Positions 21,679 to 33,490 of a stretch of DNA of 64,000 nt are shown here, piece after piece. This DNA comes from Agrocybe praecox (Eukaryota; Basidiomycota; Agaricomycetes; Agaricales; Agrocybaceae). Every line of letters begins with the position of its first letter. Positions within the stretch are counted from its first letter, which is position 1. The translations under genes and the position numbers were made by a program. Below the pieces are notes generated by a model that did not search any database, was not told the DNA's origin, and worked only from the letters and a program-made list of their open reading frames with translations. Location: positions 4,216,001 to 4,280,000 of the forward strand of contig OZ024841.1 of assembly GCA_964017145.1 (NCBI GenBank), read 5' to 3'.

Positions 21679-22272
21679 TGCGGTGCGTAAACGTATCCGA
21701 GACTTCAGTCTGATGTTCTCAATGATATAACTTGAAGCTAACGGACTTCAAAAATTCTCATATTTAATCGGTCCAATACTCGTCAAATATACGGACGTGC
21801 AGCTATTTATATTCTCCTTTTATTATCTAGCCTTCAGGATTGATGACTCACATATGCACTAGTCCCTTTTTCTATCTCGCCGTTACTTATGCTGTAGTTT
21901 GAAGCTGTGACACGTATATATTGCCAATAAGATGATCATGACAGCCCACAAGAATTATGCTTGCTAAGTTGCACAGGACTCACGGCGCCATCACTCATCC
22001 GGCGTCTGCAGAACCTTCAATTCTCCTATTTCCATATCAAAATTAAGAGGAAAAAATACTTATTAGCGCTTGGCGCTCATGTAATGTAGTGATGAGTTCT
22101 GGCCGATTTCCCAATCGTTATGGCACGTAGATTGGACTGGATCCTTTATGACAGGGACGCGTCCATAGCCGAATCTATCCATCCTTTGACCGCAACAGCC
22201 ATCTACTAGTGGGTCTCCTTCAGACAGTGCTTATAGTTGAGAAAATGAATGAACTTTAACTATTTAATGTAG
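21679..22272. other. Spacer between two DUF5648 copies
   Basis: AT-rich with no coding frame. At about 22165-22205 a run resembling 'GAATC..ATCCTTTGACC' recurs near 61737-61760, suggesting a dispersed repeat. No signal-peptide exon for the next copy was recognised. Confidence 0.4.
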
Positions 22273-22671
22273 CTTCACTCTGCAGAAATATGCGGAGATC
22301 CATCCTCGACACAGATTTTCAAGTTTACAACCCTTCGACTGAGGCCCATACTTTCGATAGGCGCCTTGCCTTTGCGCACCAGGATACAGTCGACATGATT
22401 CTTGACCGGCAGCTACGATGAGAAATATTCCAGGCACGGAAGGACCAACAGCCAGGAACGTCCTCGTTCTCCGGGTTTCGATCTGTGGGGTATTCTTCTC
22501 TACGTCTACGGGCATACCCAAGTATGCAGAGGTATACCACTCTACCTCGTCTTCAATGCATAGAAGACTATGGACCATTGGTATATATACCACAGAAGTT
22601 GCTGATGAATGTGATGGCCTTGTCGCAGTGGGATGGACATGGGCATAACATCATTTGTTCTTCCTCCTTGA
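22273..22671 (+). pseudogene. Decayed DUF5648 gene
   Basis: Recognisable in pieces across three frames. After an intron-acceptor-like TAG at 22270-22272 comes the Cys-Gly-Asp-Pro block, then a frameshift, the 'EIFQA' piece, the 'TQVCRGIPLYLVF' piece and a broken 'DHWY' piece. There are several stop codons. This is an older loss than the neighbouring copies. Confidence 0.75.
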
Positions 22672-23320
22672 TCATTTCGGTATGTCAGAATACCCATCCA
22701 TCGAAGATTATAATTGCGGAAAACTCAGAATTTATTATAAGGAGGTGACAGAGTGAGAGAAACTCTAAGTGTCCTTAAGCTCGTACAAATGCATACCGGT
22801 TCCTTTCTGTTATTTCTATCTACGACTTCGTTCCGTATATATATGTTAACCCGATTCTTGTGTTTTTTCACATCCTAGATTGATCCGTATCTCGTGAGTC
22901 GTGAGAGTTCTAGAAGAACTATAAATTACACAGCCTCTCAGAACATTCAGAGAAAAACATAACCGACAATAGAAGTGATGGCCCATGTTGGGTCCGAGAT
23001 GGTTCCGAGATCCCAGGTCCCGTCATTGCAGTATACATAGGAGCTCATGATCAAGAAAAGGGGTTTTTATTTAACGGCAGGGTACAGCTTTTGGTAGCTG
23101 GTCCCACTCATAATATATAGTGGCCAGCCCAAACCGCCGTCCTGAGCTATCTGGACGCATTTTGATACTGTCACTCTGTGTCACATGCCCCCTCCAACCT
23201 GAGTTGTCTGGATTTCTATAGCCTCCTACGAGTCGATTGACATGCTCATCTGACGTCCTTCGAGACCGATCATGGCGGTCCCTTGATATATTTAACCAAT
23301 AATGTTCTTCCGAGAGAGTT
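22672..23320. other. Spacer and promoter region of the next DUF5648 gene
   Basis: No coding frame or repeat recognised. The proximal promoter of the gene at 23407 is at its right end. Confidence 0.4.
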
Positions 23321-23330
23321 TATATAAATA
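23321..23330 (+). promoter_or_regulatory. TATA box of the DUF5648 gene at 23407
   Basis: TATATAAATA, about 80 bp before the start codon. The spacing is the same as in three other family members in this window. Confidence 0.6.
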
Positions 23331-23406
23331 ATGGTGCTCACGTCTGTGTAAAAGCTCGCCGAGCAGTAGCAACATCCCTAACCTTCGACATCCTTGAAAG
23401 CAAGAG

Positions 23407-24030
23407 ATGTTCACGCCAGGTTCTCTCCTCACTGTTCTATCCATCATATTCTTTTTTCAATGCAAAGTAACAAGGAGTAATGCATCAAGCATGGGGTATG
23501 CGACATACCAAGTGAGTCTCTGTTTAATCGGTGGCTAGCATATTTTCTTTAACTGAGGTACTTAGCCTCGTTCTACAGAAACATGTGGCGATCCATCGTT
23601 TTCGGACATTTACATCGAAGGATTTAGCCCCTCCCTTAAAGCACATGTCTTTCATAGGCGTTTTGCTTTTGTACACGCCGATACAGTAGGCGGAGGAGAC
23701 TGGCAGGTTCAGGGAGAAGTATTTCGAGCGTGGAAAAGCCCACAAGAAGGGACGGTACCGATGTATAGGGGCTTCAATCCGACCACCACAGATTATATAT
23801 TCCTAATCTCCCCAGACAACAATCTTCCAGTGGCCGCAGGCTTCGAAGTGGGTACGGAGATAGTGGCATACGTATATCCCACTCAAATCTGCGGAAGTAT
23901 ACCGCTCTATGTCGTCTTCCACGATGTGATGGGTGATCATTGGTATACCACAATTGCCAGTGAGCGTGATGATCTTGTCGAGAATGGTTGGTTGGACTCC
24001 GGTATCGCTGCATACGTTCTTCCGCTTTGA
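23407..24030 (+). CDS. Secreted DUF5648-family protein (intact copy)
   Basis: Two exons, 23407-23511 and 23566-24030, joined by a 54-bp GTGAGT...TAG phase-0 intron; 189 aa. Exon 1 is a signal peptide with hydrophobic core LLTVLSIIFFF. Exon 2 begins Pro-Arg-Ser-Thr-Glu-Thr-Cys-Gly-Asp-Pro and then carries the DUF5648 blocks: GEVFRAWK, FNPTTTDYIF, YPTQICGSIPLYVVF, DHWYTTIASERDDL, and a terminal GIAAYVLPL. The start was chosen because it gives a signal peptide in the same place as the copies at 55467 and 57749. The molecular function of DUF5648 is not established. Extracellular location is inferred from the signal peptide. Confidence 0.88.
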
Positions 24031-24442
24031 TCAGGTGAGTATGTATACGGTATACCCGCCTACCGAATTGTGATTCATCTAAATAAAGATGTGATAGACA
24101 CCCCGAAGCGATGTTACGTGAATGTCCGGTGTTCCTGAGCTATATTTAGTATTCTTCCCATAAACAAATTCTATCCGTAATCTTTGACCCAATATTGATA
24201 CATAGAAATACGGATCATAGCCCAAAGCCTTGTACAAAGTATTTTACCGCCGGCGCAATATACTGAAGTACACATGTGTCTCTCCATAAAATTCTCATCT
24301 TAAAGGAGAAAATATCGTCAAACGCAAGACGATTCACTCAACCACAAGTCCTATACTGGTACATCACATGGCCTTCAAGTTATGCTGGGTTTCTATTTAA
24401 TCGAAAGGTCTAATCAAAGCGATTAAACTCAACTATCCTGCA
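24031..24442. other. Spacer between DUF5648 copies
   Basis: AT-rich. No coding frame or clear TATA box was recognised. Confidence 0.4.
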
Positions 24443-25124
24443 ATGTATGTTATGCATCATCGCTTATTCCAGTCCGCCATCTACCTCTGTGCATTGATCT
24501 GGGTGGTCACGGCAAACACGAATTCCATCGCAATTACCACATCAGTCCTCAATGATGTGAGTACGATCATTCCTCTCGCAAGATGTAATTAACAAGAGCA
24601 TGATCTCACGATAGCGTCCCGCGCAAACGTGTGGTAATCCATCGACCAGAGAAGTCTTTGTTCAGGACTTTACACCTTCACTCAAAGCACATCTTCTGGA
24701 AGAACGATGGGCTTTCGTCATTGCATGCACTCAGAGTGGGGGCAACTACCCAATTTAAGGAGAAATATTTCGAGCATAGAAAACGCAAGAACTAGGCACA
24801 GTCCCGTACTATAGACTCTTTGGCCCAACCACGCAAGATTATATTTTTGTTCTCTCTCCTGACGGAAACCCACCCGCTGCTGATGGTTATAACACCGAGC
24901 CACCGATCGGATTTGTTTATCCGACTCAGACGTGTGGCCGTAATCCGCTGTACTCGGTTTTTCAACAAGCTGTAGGAGACCATTGGTACACTACTCTCTC
25001 AAGCGAAAGGGATGCATTCATCCGGAACGGCTGGAGCGACAGTGGCATTGCTGCATATGTTTTCCTGTTTAAACGAGGTACCTTGATTATTCTTACCCCC
25101 AGGTCCAATAACTCACGCATTTAA
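24443..25124 (+). pseudogene. DUF5648 gene with two nonsense changes
   Basis: Exon 1 24443-24556 (signal peptide, core AIYLCALIWVV), intron 24557-24614, exon 2 from 24615 read in one frame to 25124. The family pattern is complete (YRLFGPTTQDYIF, YPTQTCGRNPLYSVF, DHWYTT), but two codons that are Gln and Trp in every sister are TAA and TAG, in the GEIFRAW region. The normal stop is also lost, so the frame runs about 17 codons past the usual end. There is no frameshift, so decay is recent. Both stops are transitions (CAA to TAA, TGG to TAG). Confidence 0.83.
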
Positions 25125-25419
25125 AATTTAAATGATATAAAATGAGTTCGGGAGAAGGACATCAGTTTTACGATCAAATATGCCACTCTACATTCTGATG
25201 TACAACAGAGCGCGAGAAATAATACCCAAGTCCACATGCAACTTACACTCACAGTCGCCCTGTCAAAATACGGAGCTCAAAAGGTACTGGCTTAGCGTTT
25301 TCCCGTTCCGAATTTCATCCAATCGTACCCACATTTGTGAGAAATCTGGCATCCGCAATGGCTGAGTCATTCTGATAAATATCGTCCCTGACTCTAACAG
25401 TATCTTGTATCAGTTTATC
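25125..25419. other. Short spacer before the DUF5648 gene at 25420
   Basis: Nothing recognised beyond the presumed promoter of the downstream gene. Confidence 0.35.
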
Positions 25420-26020
25420 ATGTACTCCTCAGTCTTGTGCCTTGCGTTGTTCATTCTTGGAAGTGCGATATGTGCGATTGGGGGTCCCATCATCGTTCGT
25501 TCAGCTCATTTTATTATGTGCCCGTTATCTGTACATTGACTGCTGTATCTTACTCTAGCATCGCTCGACTAATACATGTGCAGACCCAAACTTATCAGAC
25601 GTTTTTGTCGAAGGATGGACCAAAGAAGGCACTTCCCACGTGATTAATCAACGCTGGGTCTTCGTAAATGCAGTTACCAATGGAGGGGACTGGGAAATCC
25701 AAGGAGAGGTATTCCGTGGATGGAAGTCTCAACAGGAGAACACAGTTCCTTTCTTCGCCCTCCATAACCCAACCACGACCGACTTTATATTCATCACATC
25801 ACCATCTGTTAATGTGACGCCAGTAGCTGCGGGATTCGAATCTGTTGGGATAATCGGGTTCGTGTACGATACCCAGATATGTGGGAGTGTTCCTCTCTAC
25901 ACAGTTTTCCAGGACGTCGTCAACGATCATTGGTACACTACAAGTGCTAGTGAGAGAGATTCGTTCACGCAAAATGGTTGGATAGACTCGGGAATCGCCG
26001 CTTATGTCCTTGCTTTGTGA
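25420..26020 (+). CDS. Secreted DUF5648-family protein (divergent intact copy)
   Basis: Exon 1 25420-25494 (signal peptide, core VLCLALFILGSAICA) and exon 2 25559-26020, joined by a 64-bp intron; about 178 aa. The donor GTTCGT is weak and was chosen on phase and on intron length in the sister genes. Exon 2 is certain: it contains GEVFRGWK, HNPTTTDFIF, YDTQICGSVPLYTVF, NDHWYTT, SASERD and GIAAYVLAL. It is the most diverged intact member, so the cluster is older than the near-identical pair at 55-58 kb. Function unknown. Confidence 0.82.
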
Positions 26021-27308
26021 TAATGAATCGGTGGGTACATACTCTGTGCCAAGCCTATTACGTTAGATCAGTTAGAGTAATCTGACATTTTCACTTTAGT
26101 ATTTAGGGATATGGACATGAGGGCATAAGCTCTGCAAATGCCGACTCCTAGGTGGGGGTCTCGGGCAACATAGTGGCATTTCGCCATTGACCAGTGCGCG
26201 AAAGGATTAAGTAACCCATCATTTAGCCGAATTAGCCGAAATGTCTTAGAAATTTCCTTGTTTCCTTAGACACACAAATTCTATCATCTTATTTATTAGT
26301 TATCCTTCTACTGCCACTACGCTCATATGTCCCATCATACGAGGGGACAATATGTCTTGAAATATCCAGAACCCATATTCACCTTCATAACTGGCGTCAC
26401 GGATATGATGGATGGGAAGTGAATATAGTGAACACTCTTGAGGGTCTGGAGATTCAAACTCTCCTCACAGCGACATTAAATTTTCACTGCGGATAGCATA
26501 AGCAGGAGAATTAGGTGTAAAACTGGACTATTTCGGATTTTGACAGGAGTTCTTCGTGTCCTATTTATAACTGCCTGTCAAACAGCAAATGCTCGTCCCT
26601 CTTTGGCAATATAATATCCTGTATCCACAAAGCATCAGAAAATCCTGTCATCCAAGCAGGAATTTTATGTGTAGCTTAATTTCGTGCCCCTCCTACAGTA
26701 ATTTGTGTATACTTTCTCACACGAGAATTAATCTAAGGGAAGACGTAGTGATATTGTCTTCATCGGCTTAAATCATCCACTATTTACACCAGAACCACCT
26801 TTCTACCTCAATATTTGATAGAAACAAGTTTCTTCTCTCGCTCTTCTGTAATCTCGCCGCCCGACTCTTGGGTTAGAATATTTGAACAAGTACGGAGTAC
26901 TGAGCATCTGAATGTCATCAGTGAACGGCACTCACACGGCACTCGGATCGGTTTCAAAGTCTAGACACGTCACTGCCATTTTTGGCTTGTAATGTCCGAG
27001 GAATTCATATTCATAATTGGCGCTTGTCGGCATACACGATCGCACCAAGCGTTGAACAGGAGCTTCAGATTTGCTACAACTTCAAAGCCAACCCGGAACG
27101 TGGGCCGCCGGCCAGCATGCTCCGGTGAGTCGGTGACAGTGAATGACCTTGCCGTGATGCCGTCGGGGTTTGATCAAACTTTGGTCAACGCGTCGCGCGT
27201 CGCGTTTTGCCCCTTGCCTCCTCTTCCTTCTTATCTTCGATGTCCCGTCTGCCCGTAACTTCCTTCACTCTCAATTAGCCTACTCTCGGAGAATAAAGAA
27301 ACTCTCCA
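26021..27308. other. Intergenic, with a small hairpin-forming repeat near 26540-26670
   Basis: No gene recognised. At about 26540-26580 TTTTGACAG and CTGTCAAA words face each other, and GCAGGAATTTT follows near 26655. Both features recur at 28337-28445, suggesting a diverged short inverted-repeat element. Confidence 0.35.
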
Positions 27309-27947
27309 TGCAATTCCTATTCGATAGTCCCCACTCTTTTACAAAGGGCATGATTATGGGAAGCCCTCGACCCCTGCATGGTTTCCACACAGACGAGGTC
27401 CAGGACCACAAATTTGGGCATAGAACCCGCATATACACAATAAAAGGTGCGTATATGACCTATATACGATCATGCAAGTGTACTGATGCCGAATTTGCAT
27501 GGTTGTATTCTTTGTGGGCCGATTTTAGACATCGGGGGGCCGTTCTCGCTGCTTTGCATCAGGTATGTTAGCGACGCATACATATATGCGCATATATTTG
27601 ACTTTTTTTGCTTCTTGAATTACCTTTCTGTGTCAGGAAAGTACGATAAGGCAGGTCAGAATGCTGTCCAACCGGCTTTTGGGCAAGTACCGTTTGCAGA
27701 ATGTGTATCATGCGGTGCGTCACATTCAGATATACGGCAATTTCTGGCTCTAAATACTTTGCATATTTCTATTTCAGCGCGCATATATCGACCTTATTGG
27801 GCTTAAACGAAGTCGAAATGATGGAATCGAGGAAATGCATCGCGTGAGTACTATGTTATATTCACGAAGGCCAAGATTCTCGAAGCTTACGCATGAATTC
27901 TCTCCAAAATGTCGTTAACTTCGATACAGGGGAGCAGTTCTGTTTGA
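27309..27947 (+). CDS. Hypothetical small multi-exon gene
   Basis: Tentative. A frame from an ATG at 27309 runs to a GTATGT donor at 27563. It continues in phase through exons 27637-27714 and 27778-27843 to a short last exon at 27930-27947 that ends in TGA. The introns are 74, 63 and 86 bp, GT-AG and phase 0. The middle exons look coding (for example a run ending NVYHA joined to RAYIDLIGLK). I do not recognise the product and see no signal peptide or domain. The consistent phases are the only support, and an upstream exon is possible. Confidence 0.35.
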
Positions 27948-29072
27948 AAGTGTGAATACGCACAAAAAAATATCTCGGTGAGTAATTGTTCATGTCCTAT
28001 ACACTCGGGAATTGATTCCTTCGCCTTTAGAACAGATATTTGCTAATTATACAGTTACTTGGACCTCCCGGCGGGCATTCGCACGTTTTACATCCCGAAA
28101 CCAGCTTGTGCATAGCGTTTTCTCGTCGATTGTAAGTGCGACGGTCTTATTTAAAACTGTACCACGTTTTTACGTCGCGTAGAAACAATGTACTTAGTAA
28201 TGTTTATAATTCTATAATATTGGTTAATTTACAACGAAATATGATGTCTAAGCAGTTCTCCATATTCTTGTTCTGATAGCTGTAAATACTCCTGTCTTAG
28301 AAAAAGCAAATAATGGCGCTTTCAGACCTGTATTTTCTGCTGTCAAAAAAGCAGGAGAAAATGCTGTTTTCATGACGGTTTTGACAGCAGTTTCTGCTGT
28401 ATGGAAACAGGACTTTCTCCTGTGTGGCAAGCAGGAATTTTCCTGCATTTTGGAGGCAGCTTAAAATCCCGCTTTTTCTATCCGCAGTGTTTTGTTAGTT
28501 TACGCCTCCACAAACTTGGAAGCATTTTCTCATATAATATACAGATGTTATCTCACACTGCATTATACAAAGAAAGGCATTCTGAAGTTTGGGGTTAGAA
28601 GGCCTGTTGCAGATGTGTTATCCGCTCACTTATTGAGAAAGTCACAAGAGACGATTATAGTCGGGCGACAACATCTATCGAACGTTGCTCCAGAGCGGAT
28701 AAGAATGGCATTTTAGGGTAGGTTTTCTCAATGAAGATTTCATGCGACGAAGCACGTGAAACGGAGCTGGTATCTGTCCAACACCGTGGCATATAACTTC
28801 GAGAGTTGGTTGGGGGAGGAAATAGGAATAATTTCCGTGCTCATCCTTTTGGGCCTTCTCTGTGCTGGGTCTGTATGTGCAACTTTGAAAATGAGATACA
28901 CAAGAGCAAACTGTAATTCTGGAAAAAGCTTTTGACATATTTTGGCTTACCAAAATTTGGGGATCTCAAAGATTCCGAATAAAACATAAAATTGAAATAT
29001 TCACGAGCGATAAATTTCTGCGGACAATTTACTGTACTTTACAATTTATTTATTGATAAATCCATGCCCAAG
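27948..29072. other. Intergenic with an inverted-repeat patch
   Basis: No convincing gene. It holds the hairpin repeat at 28261-28450. An open stretch bounded by plausible splice sites near 28054-28131 could not be tied to a gene. Confidence 0.35.
28261..28450. repeat. Short hairpin-forming repeat (MITE-like remnant)
   Basis: CTGCTGTCAAAA at 28337-28348 is inverted as TTTTGACAGCAG at 28379-28390. A near-palindrome GCAGGAATTTTCCTGC follows near 28430. The words CAGGA, CTGCTGT and TCCTGC recur throughout. A diverged relative seems to lie at 26540-26670. Confidence 0.45.
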
Positions 29073-30659
29073 TTATGACTTGGTCCCAACCAAGTTCCAT
29101 GGGACGCCCGAACCACAAATATGTTCGTTGTATACATCGTCAACAACCCAAACGACCTTTAAACCTGGGATTCGGTCCAAGAAACTCCAATCGTAATGGA
29201 ATTTGGAGGTGTAATCGGATGTGTCAAAAACAGATATCGGAACTCCAGCGATTTGTCGTCGTGAAAAGAACGAAGAGATGATTTCAGGAAATGTTGTGGA
29301 TAGCAGAGAGCTATAATGCTCCAACTTGAGGGTTTTCATCATTGGAAACACTCGTACAAGGTCCAATGTACTGTTGTTAAGTAGCTTGATGGCCCACTCC
29401 GTGGCGTATAGAGTTTCTACCGAACATAAAGCATATACTAGTCCATGGAAATTGACGTCTTCATAGTCAATTTCGCGTGATAGGGCGCTGGACACCATAG
29501 ATAATTTGAAGGTTTCCACTTTGGTGAGATCGCACGTAGAAAGGGAATTTAGCAGCTGAGAATGGATGGTTGGAGGAAACGAACTTCCGTAGAGGATCTT
29601 GACTTCCGAACATAACATATTGTTGAACTCGTCCGCGCAGGCAACGTGGAAGATAAAATAATTTGAACCCGTCCCTAACCTCATATGATGCACGGCCTTT
29701 GATGATGAGAGGAGCCGTTGTGCGTAATCAACGAAGATGGGTCGAAATATATGAATGTCCTGAACTTCGATTGGAATCCTGAAGCTGTTTATGGCTTTGA
29801 TGATCAATTCGCATTGTTGGTTATGCGTGAGAATGATATGATGAAGGTATGTTGCACAGGTCTGGAAGGTGTTCTGGATGTCAAGTTTCCGCAGAGGAAG
29901 TCGTACTTCGTCCAAGGAAAGCGTGTATCGGTCGACCGGAAGGAGATCACGCATTAACGTCAATTCCTCGAGATGTCTCGTCTGTCTCAGAACATCAAGA
30001 ACACGCGTGACTTCGAGTGGAGACGATATCGTCAGAGAGCGAAGTTGAGAGATCCATGATGCCTGTGGTTGGAATCCTAGCTGATGGCATCGGAAAACTT
30101 GCAACGCAGGGGCGCAGTCTCCAAACAACGTTGATTTCTGTTCGCTCCTCCCCAAAGACCCCGAAGTATCGGGGAAGGAAACCCGAAAGAATGATAATTG
30201 CTTCGCTGGTTTACTCCAAAACACGTCCCAATCTCCTGTATCGAAATGACTTGAATTTAAGATATCGACGTCTAGCTCTCGTATTCTGAGCCAGAAGTGT
30301 GTTAGGAGGGTGACGAAAAATCCCCGTGTTGGCTTATGAAGGCCAAGAACGCGGCCGTATACGCAAAGAGGAGACTCCCCTGTCCTTCGCATGATCTCTT
30401 CCCTCCAGTACTCCGGCAGGGCCCCCATGATGTCCACATCGATCATCCCCGCCCATATTGAGGTAGAAGCCAGAACTAAGGACCTCCAGGCTTCGCAAAC
30501 GTGCGTTATATTTCGTATAATGATCAGAGGATGCTGTTTTATGTCGGTACCAGCCCCATGCTGCGCCAATTCGCGATAGGTTCTATCGTGCCCAATGTGG
30601 GTAAATATTTTCCATAAAATATCGTCTTGAAGTAGTGATATGACAGACACACTGTCCAT
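29073..30659 (-). CDS. F-box protein (subtype A)
   Basis: An intact single-exon ORF of 528 aa. Residues about 8-80 fit the F-box-like domain of large mushroom families: 'LLQDDILWKIFTHIG', a variable insert, then 'ITHVCEAWRSLVLASTSIW'. The rest is a Leu-rich region typical of substrate-recognition halves. By family knowledge the F-box would bind SKP1 in an SCF ubiquitin ligase; the target is unknown. The C-terminal 'CGSGVPW' block is shared with the gene at 45436 (CGSGVPQ), which makes these two a subtype distinct from those at 43075 and 47415. Confidence 0.82.
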   Translation of the reverse strand: MDSVSVISLLQDDILWKIFTHIGHDRTYRELAQHGAGTDIKQHPLIIIRNITHVCEAWRSLVLASTSIWAGMIDVDIMGALPEYWREEIMRRTGESPLCVYGRVLGLHKPTRGFFVTLLTHFWLRIRELDVDILNSSHFDTGDWDVFWSKPAKQLSFFRVSFPDTSGSLGRSEQKSTLFGDCAPALQVFRCHQLGFQPQASWISQLRSLTISSPLEVTRVLDVLRQTRHLEELTLMRDLLPVDRYTLSLDEVRLPLRKLDIQNTFQTCATYLHHIILTHNQQCELIIKAINSFRIPIEVQDIHIFRPIFVDYAQRLLSSSKAVHHMRLGTGSNYFIFHVACADEFNNMLCSEVKILYGSSFPPTIHSQLLNSLSTCDLTKVETFKLSMVSSALSREIDYEDVNFHGLVYALCSVETLYATEWAIKLLNNSTLDLVRVFPMMKTLKLEHYSSLLSTTFPEIISSFFSRRQIAGVPISVFDTSDYTSKFHYDWSFLDRIPGLKVVWVVDDVYNEHICGSGVPWNLVGTKS

Positions 30660-32116
30660 GTCTGCTCAGGCGGAGACTCATGAGCGTGATGGCAAGAAAC
30701 ATGAAAGTGAGGGAGCTGTGATTTGCTTTGTACTGCCTCGGGAAGGCTTGGATGACACATCCTCCAGTGTCTATTAATTTCTTCAGTCCAAGTGCGGCGA
30801 CAAGAATGAGTCATGTGAGACTGGAATCGATCCAGACTTATGACCTGTAGGGCATGACTGCGATACACCACTGTAAATATTGATAGATTTGGCTTGAGGC
30901 AGTCGCTATTTGCGGCAATTACCCGTGTTAGCCGGCTTCCTAATTAGACAACTTGAAGCGCGTCTGGGTTCGTTCAAAACCACGACCATCTTTGCCAAGC
31001 CCAGAGCATCCCAGATACGATCTGTACCCGCTCGATAGTAAATGGCCCCTAAGCGAGGTCCAGGCGTTCTCTTCAGCGACGTCCCTGCTTTTCACCAGTT
31101 TTTCAACTAGAATCTTCCAACTTCCATGACCGTCCACGAGACAGTTGAAACCAGGTTAAGAAAGGGGGATGCTGTCATACTATGGATATATCAAAGTCAT
31201 AGTGAGTATGTTTCAATTTCTGTATACCGATATATCCAACCCATATACTTACTGCCGGCATAAGTAAGGAGCAGAATCGATACTTGCACCTTGCGACAGC
31301 CTCAAACACCGCCCTAAATCTTGACGCTTGAGGCCCAAGAAAAATACCGCCGCACTACCAAGCTTAAATACGCCTCGAAGAAAGTTTTATGGCGATGGAT
31401 CAGCAGGCTGTAAAGATATAAATTTGGGATAGTTTGTCGAAAAGACAGGGTACGAGAGAAGGTGAGCGTTTAATACACGCAGGCTCACATGACAGTGCTG
31501 ATTTTCCATCTAGAAGTTGGGTCGCCTACTAGTGGGATGAGCTCCGCAGCGGACACAGCTTACAGTCGTGCTTCGAAGAAACAGAAAATGGGTTCGAGCT
31601 CAGGGGGTTTAAATGGAACAAGAAGGTCGACAAGTATGACACACATGGCATCGTGCAGCTAGCTGACGAAGAGTTATGCAATCGACTCTCAATATCTGGC
31701 TGTCTGATCTCGCAACTTTTTCAGTTCTCGTAATTGATCCCCGCGACACACTTAAAACCTTCATTTGCGGAGATTATCTTTCATCAGCGCCGCAACAGGT
31801 TTCTTCTTCAACACTTCTCGTGCGTAGTATACCCATACTTATCTGGTCATTGGCGAGCGTATGCTAACACCTCAACTGCTTTGTGGTGCTGCGGAAAAGC
31901 TGTGATGATTAAGACACATTCAAATGGTTGTGATGACAGTGTAAATTCCCCGTCCCTGTCATTTCATGCAACTCTTTCGGGATTTCCAGTCGTTTGCGGA
32001 CCCGTTCTCTTTGTTGATGGGCGTCGACTAGTTTAGCTTCTCCGACCCTGACGCGGGGGAAAAGACTATCTGAGCGTTTGTTCGTTTTTTCCCCAACACT
32101 CTTTCTCTCCACCATC
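30660..32116. other. Divergent intergenic region
   Basis: Separates the F-box gene (-) from the GPI-protein gene (+), so it should hold both promoters. No gene or repeat was recognised. Small frames at 31676-32036 show no family features. Confidence 0.4.
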
Positions 32117-33364
32117 ATGGTTTCGCGCGCATTGAAACTTGTCGTACTTCTGGCACCTTTTGTGCATGCGGCAGATAAGGGTTTTGTTCCTCTGGTGAAA
32201 AAGAGGTTCAATTGGAATGACATAGTAAGTAAAAATTATTCTCACGACTGAATCGCGTTCTCACCTATGAAATATGATAGCCTTACAAAGTCGACACCGA
32301 CGTAGGCCTACCTCGAGGAGAGCAACTCGGGTACAACATCTGCAATTCCACAACCGAAGGTCCCAAATCACTGTGCCAGACAGCGTACATTAACTCCCTT
32401 GATGGTGGGTTATAACTGTATTCATTAATGTACATCCATGTCATCATATCGTCGCTAGATTTCTGTATTTGGGCACCACCGACACCCGGCAAAACCGTAG
32501 GAGACATCGAGGGAGAGATGGTGGCATGGTGTAGCAAAGAAGGCCACGGCGCCCGTGTGATGCCCGAAGGAACGTTAACTGGTGTTCAATTGACGAGGAC
32601 GCCAGACTACATCCAAGTAGTAGGATTCATGAACCAGACGAAGATTGACATGGTTCATGGTGATGCTGGTGGTGAAATGGACCCCCATGGTGCGGATCAG
32701 GTGCGTTGTTTCTAGTTGGGAGTTTATTGCTTCAGTGTTGACTTGTTATCGTCTGATGCAGCGAGGAAACCCGATGGGTGGATTGATTTTCTCAAATTCT
32801 TTCACTGGGTCGTATGAACAGGTCATTGAATGGCATAAGTACGTCATAGTCTCTTGTTTGGGCTACGTATCACTTTCTCTGACGATTGAACTACGCCATA
32901 GCTTCAACGGTAACGACTACTTCTGCCTGAAAGCATGCGACCCATCGCGTCCAAATGGACCCAAAATATGTCAACACATTTACGACACCCAAGGATGTGG
33001 GTTTAACGCCCCGTCCAATGCTAGAGACGGTGTATTTGAGTCCTGCGCTGGCGACTCGCAGAATCCTCCCGGCATTGGTCCTCCTGAAGTACCCCAGAGC
33101 TCGCAATGCAGTCGGTTCCAGAGTACCGACATTTATGGCGGCGGAACGACAGTACCAATCCCAGGAGCCTCCACTATGACGTTTAGTGCTACGCCCACTA
33201 TTCACGCTGCCAAACCGTCCTCGAGCAGCGGCTCATCATCGGGGAGTGGAGCAAATAATCGGCCACCAAAACCTACTGGATCTGCAAGCGGCGCTGGAAG
33301 GGCGAGTTCATCGATCGAGGTTGGGATGCTGGCGAGTTTGACTTCGCTTCTCTGGATCTTGTAA
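32117..33364 (+). CDS. Secreted GPI-anchored glycoprotein, 'macrofage activating glycoprotein'-like
   Basis: Five exons: 32117-32224, 32281-32404, 32459-32700, 32762-32838, 32902-33364; 337 aa, all phases consistent. The signal peptide is LKLVVLLAPFVHA. The core resembles the basidiomycete family annotated as macrofage activating glycoprotein: DFCIWAPPTPG, EGEMVAWCSKEGHGAR, DYIQVVGFMNQT, GGEMDPHGADQRGNPMGG, VIEWHN, YFCLKACDPS. A Ser/Gly-rich spacer and a hydrophobic tail (MLASLTSLLWIL) suggest a GPI anchor and a place on the cell surface or wall. Its biochemical role is not known. It converges with another secreted-protein gene 126 bp away. Confidence 0.85.
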
Positions 33365-33490
33365 ACCACCAATTTACGCCCTCATGATGTTATATACCGT
33401 CAAAACCTCACTAGAGAGATATTGTGTGTAGTCGTTCAATATACAAATAATGTTGCCTTTGATTTTAATATATTGCAGTACGCGACATAT

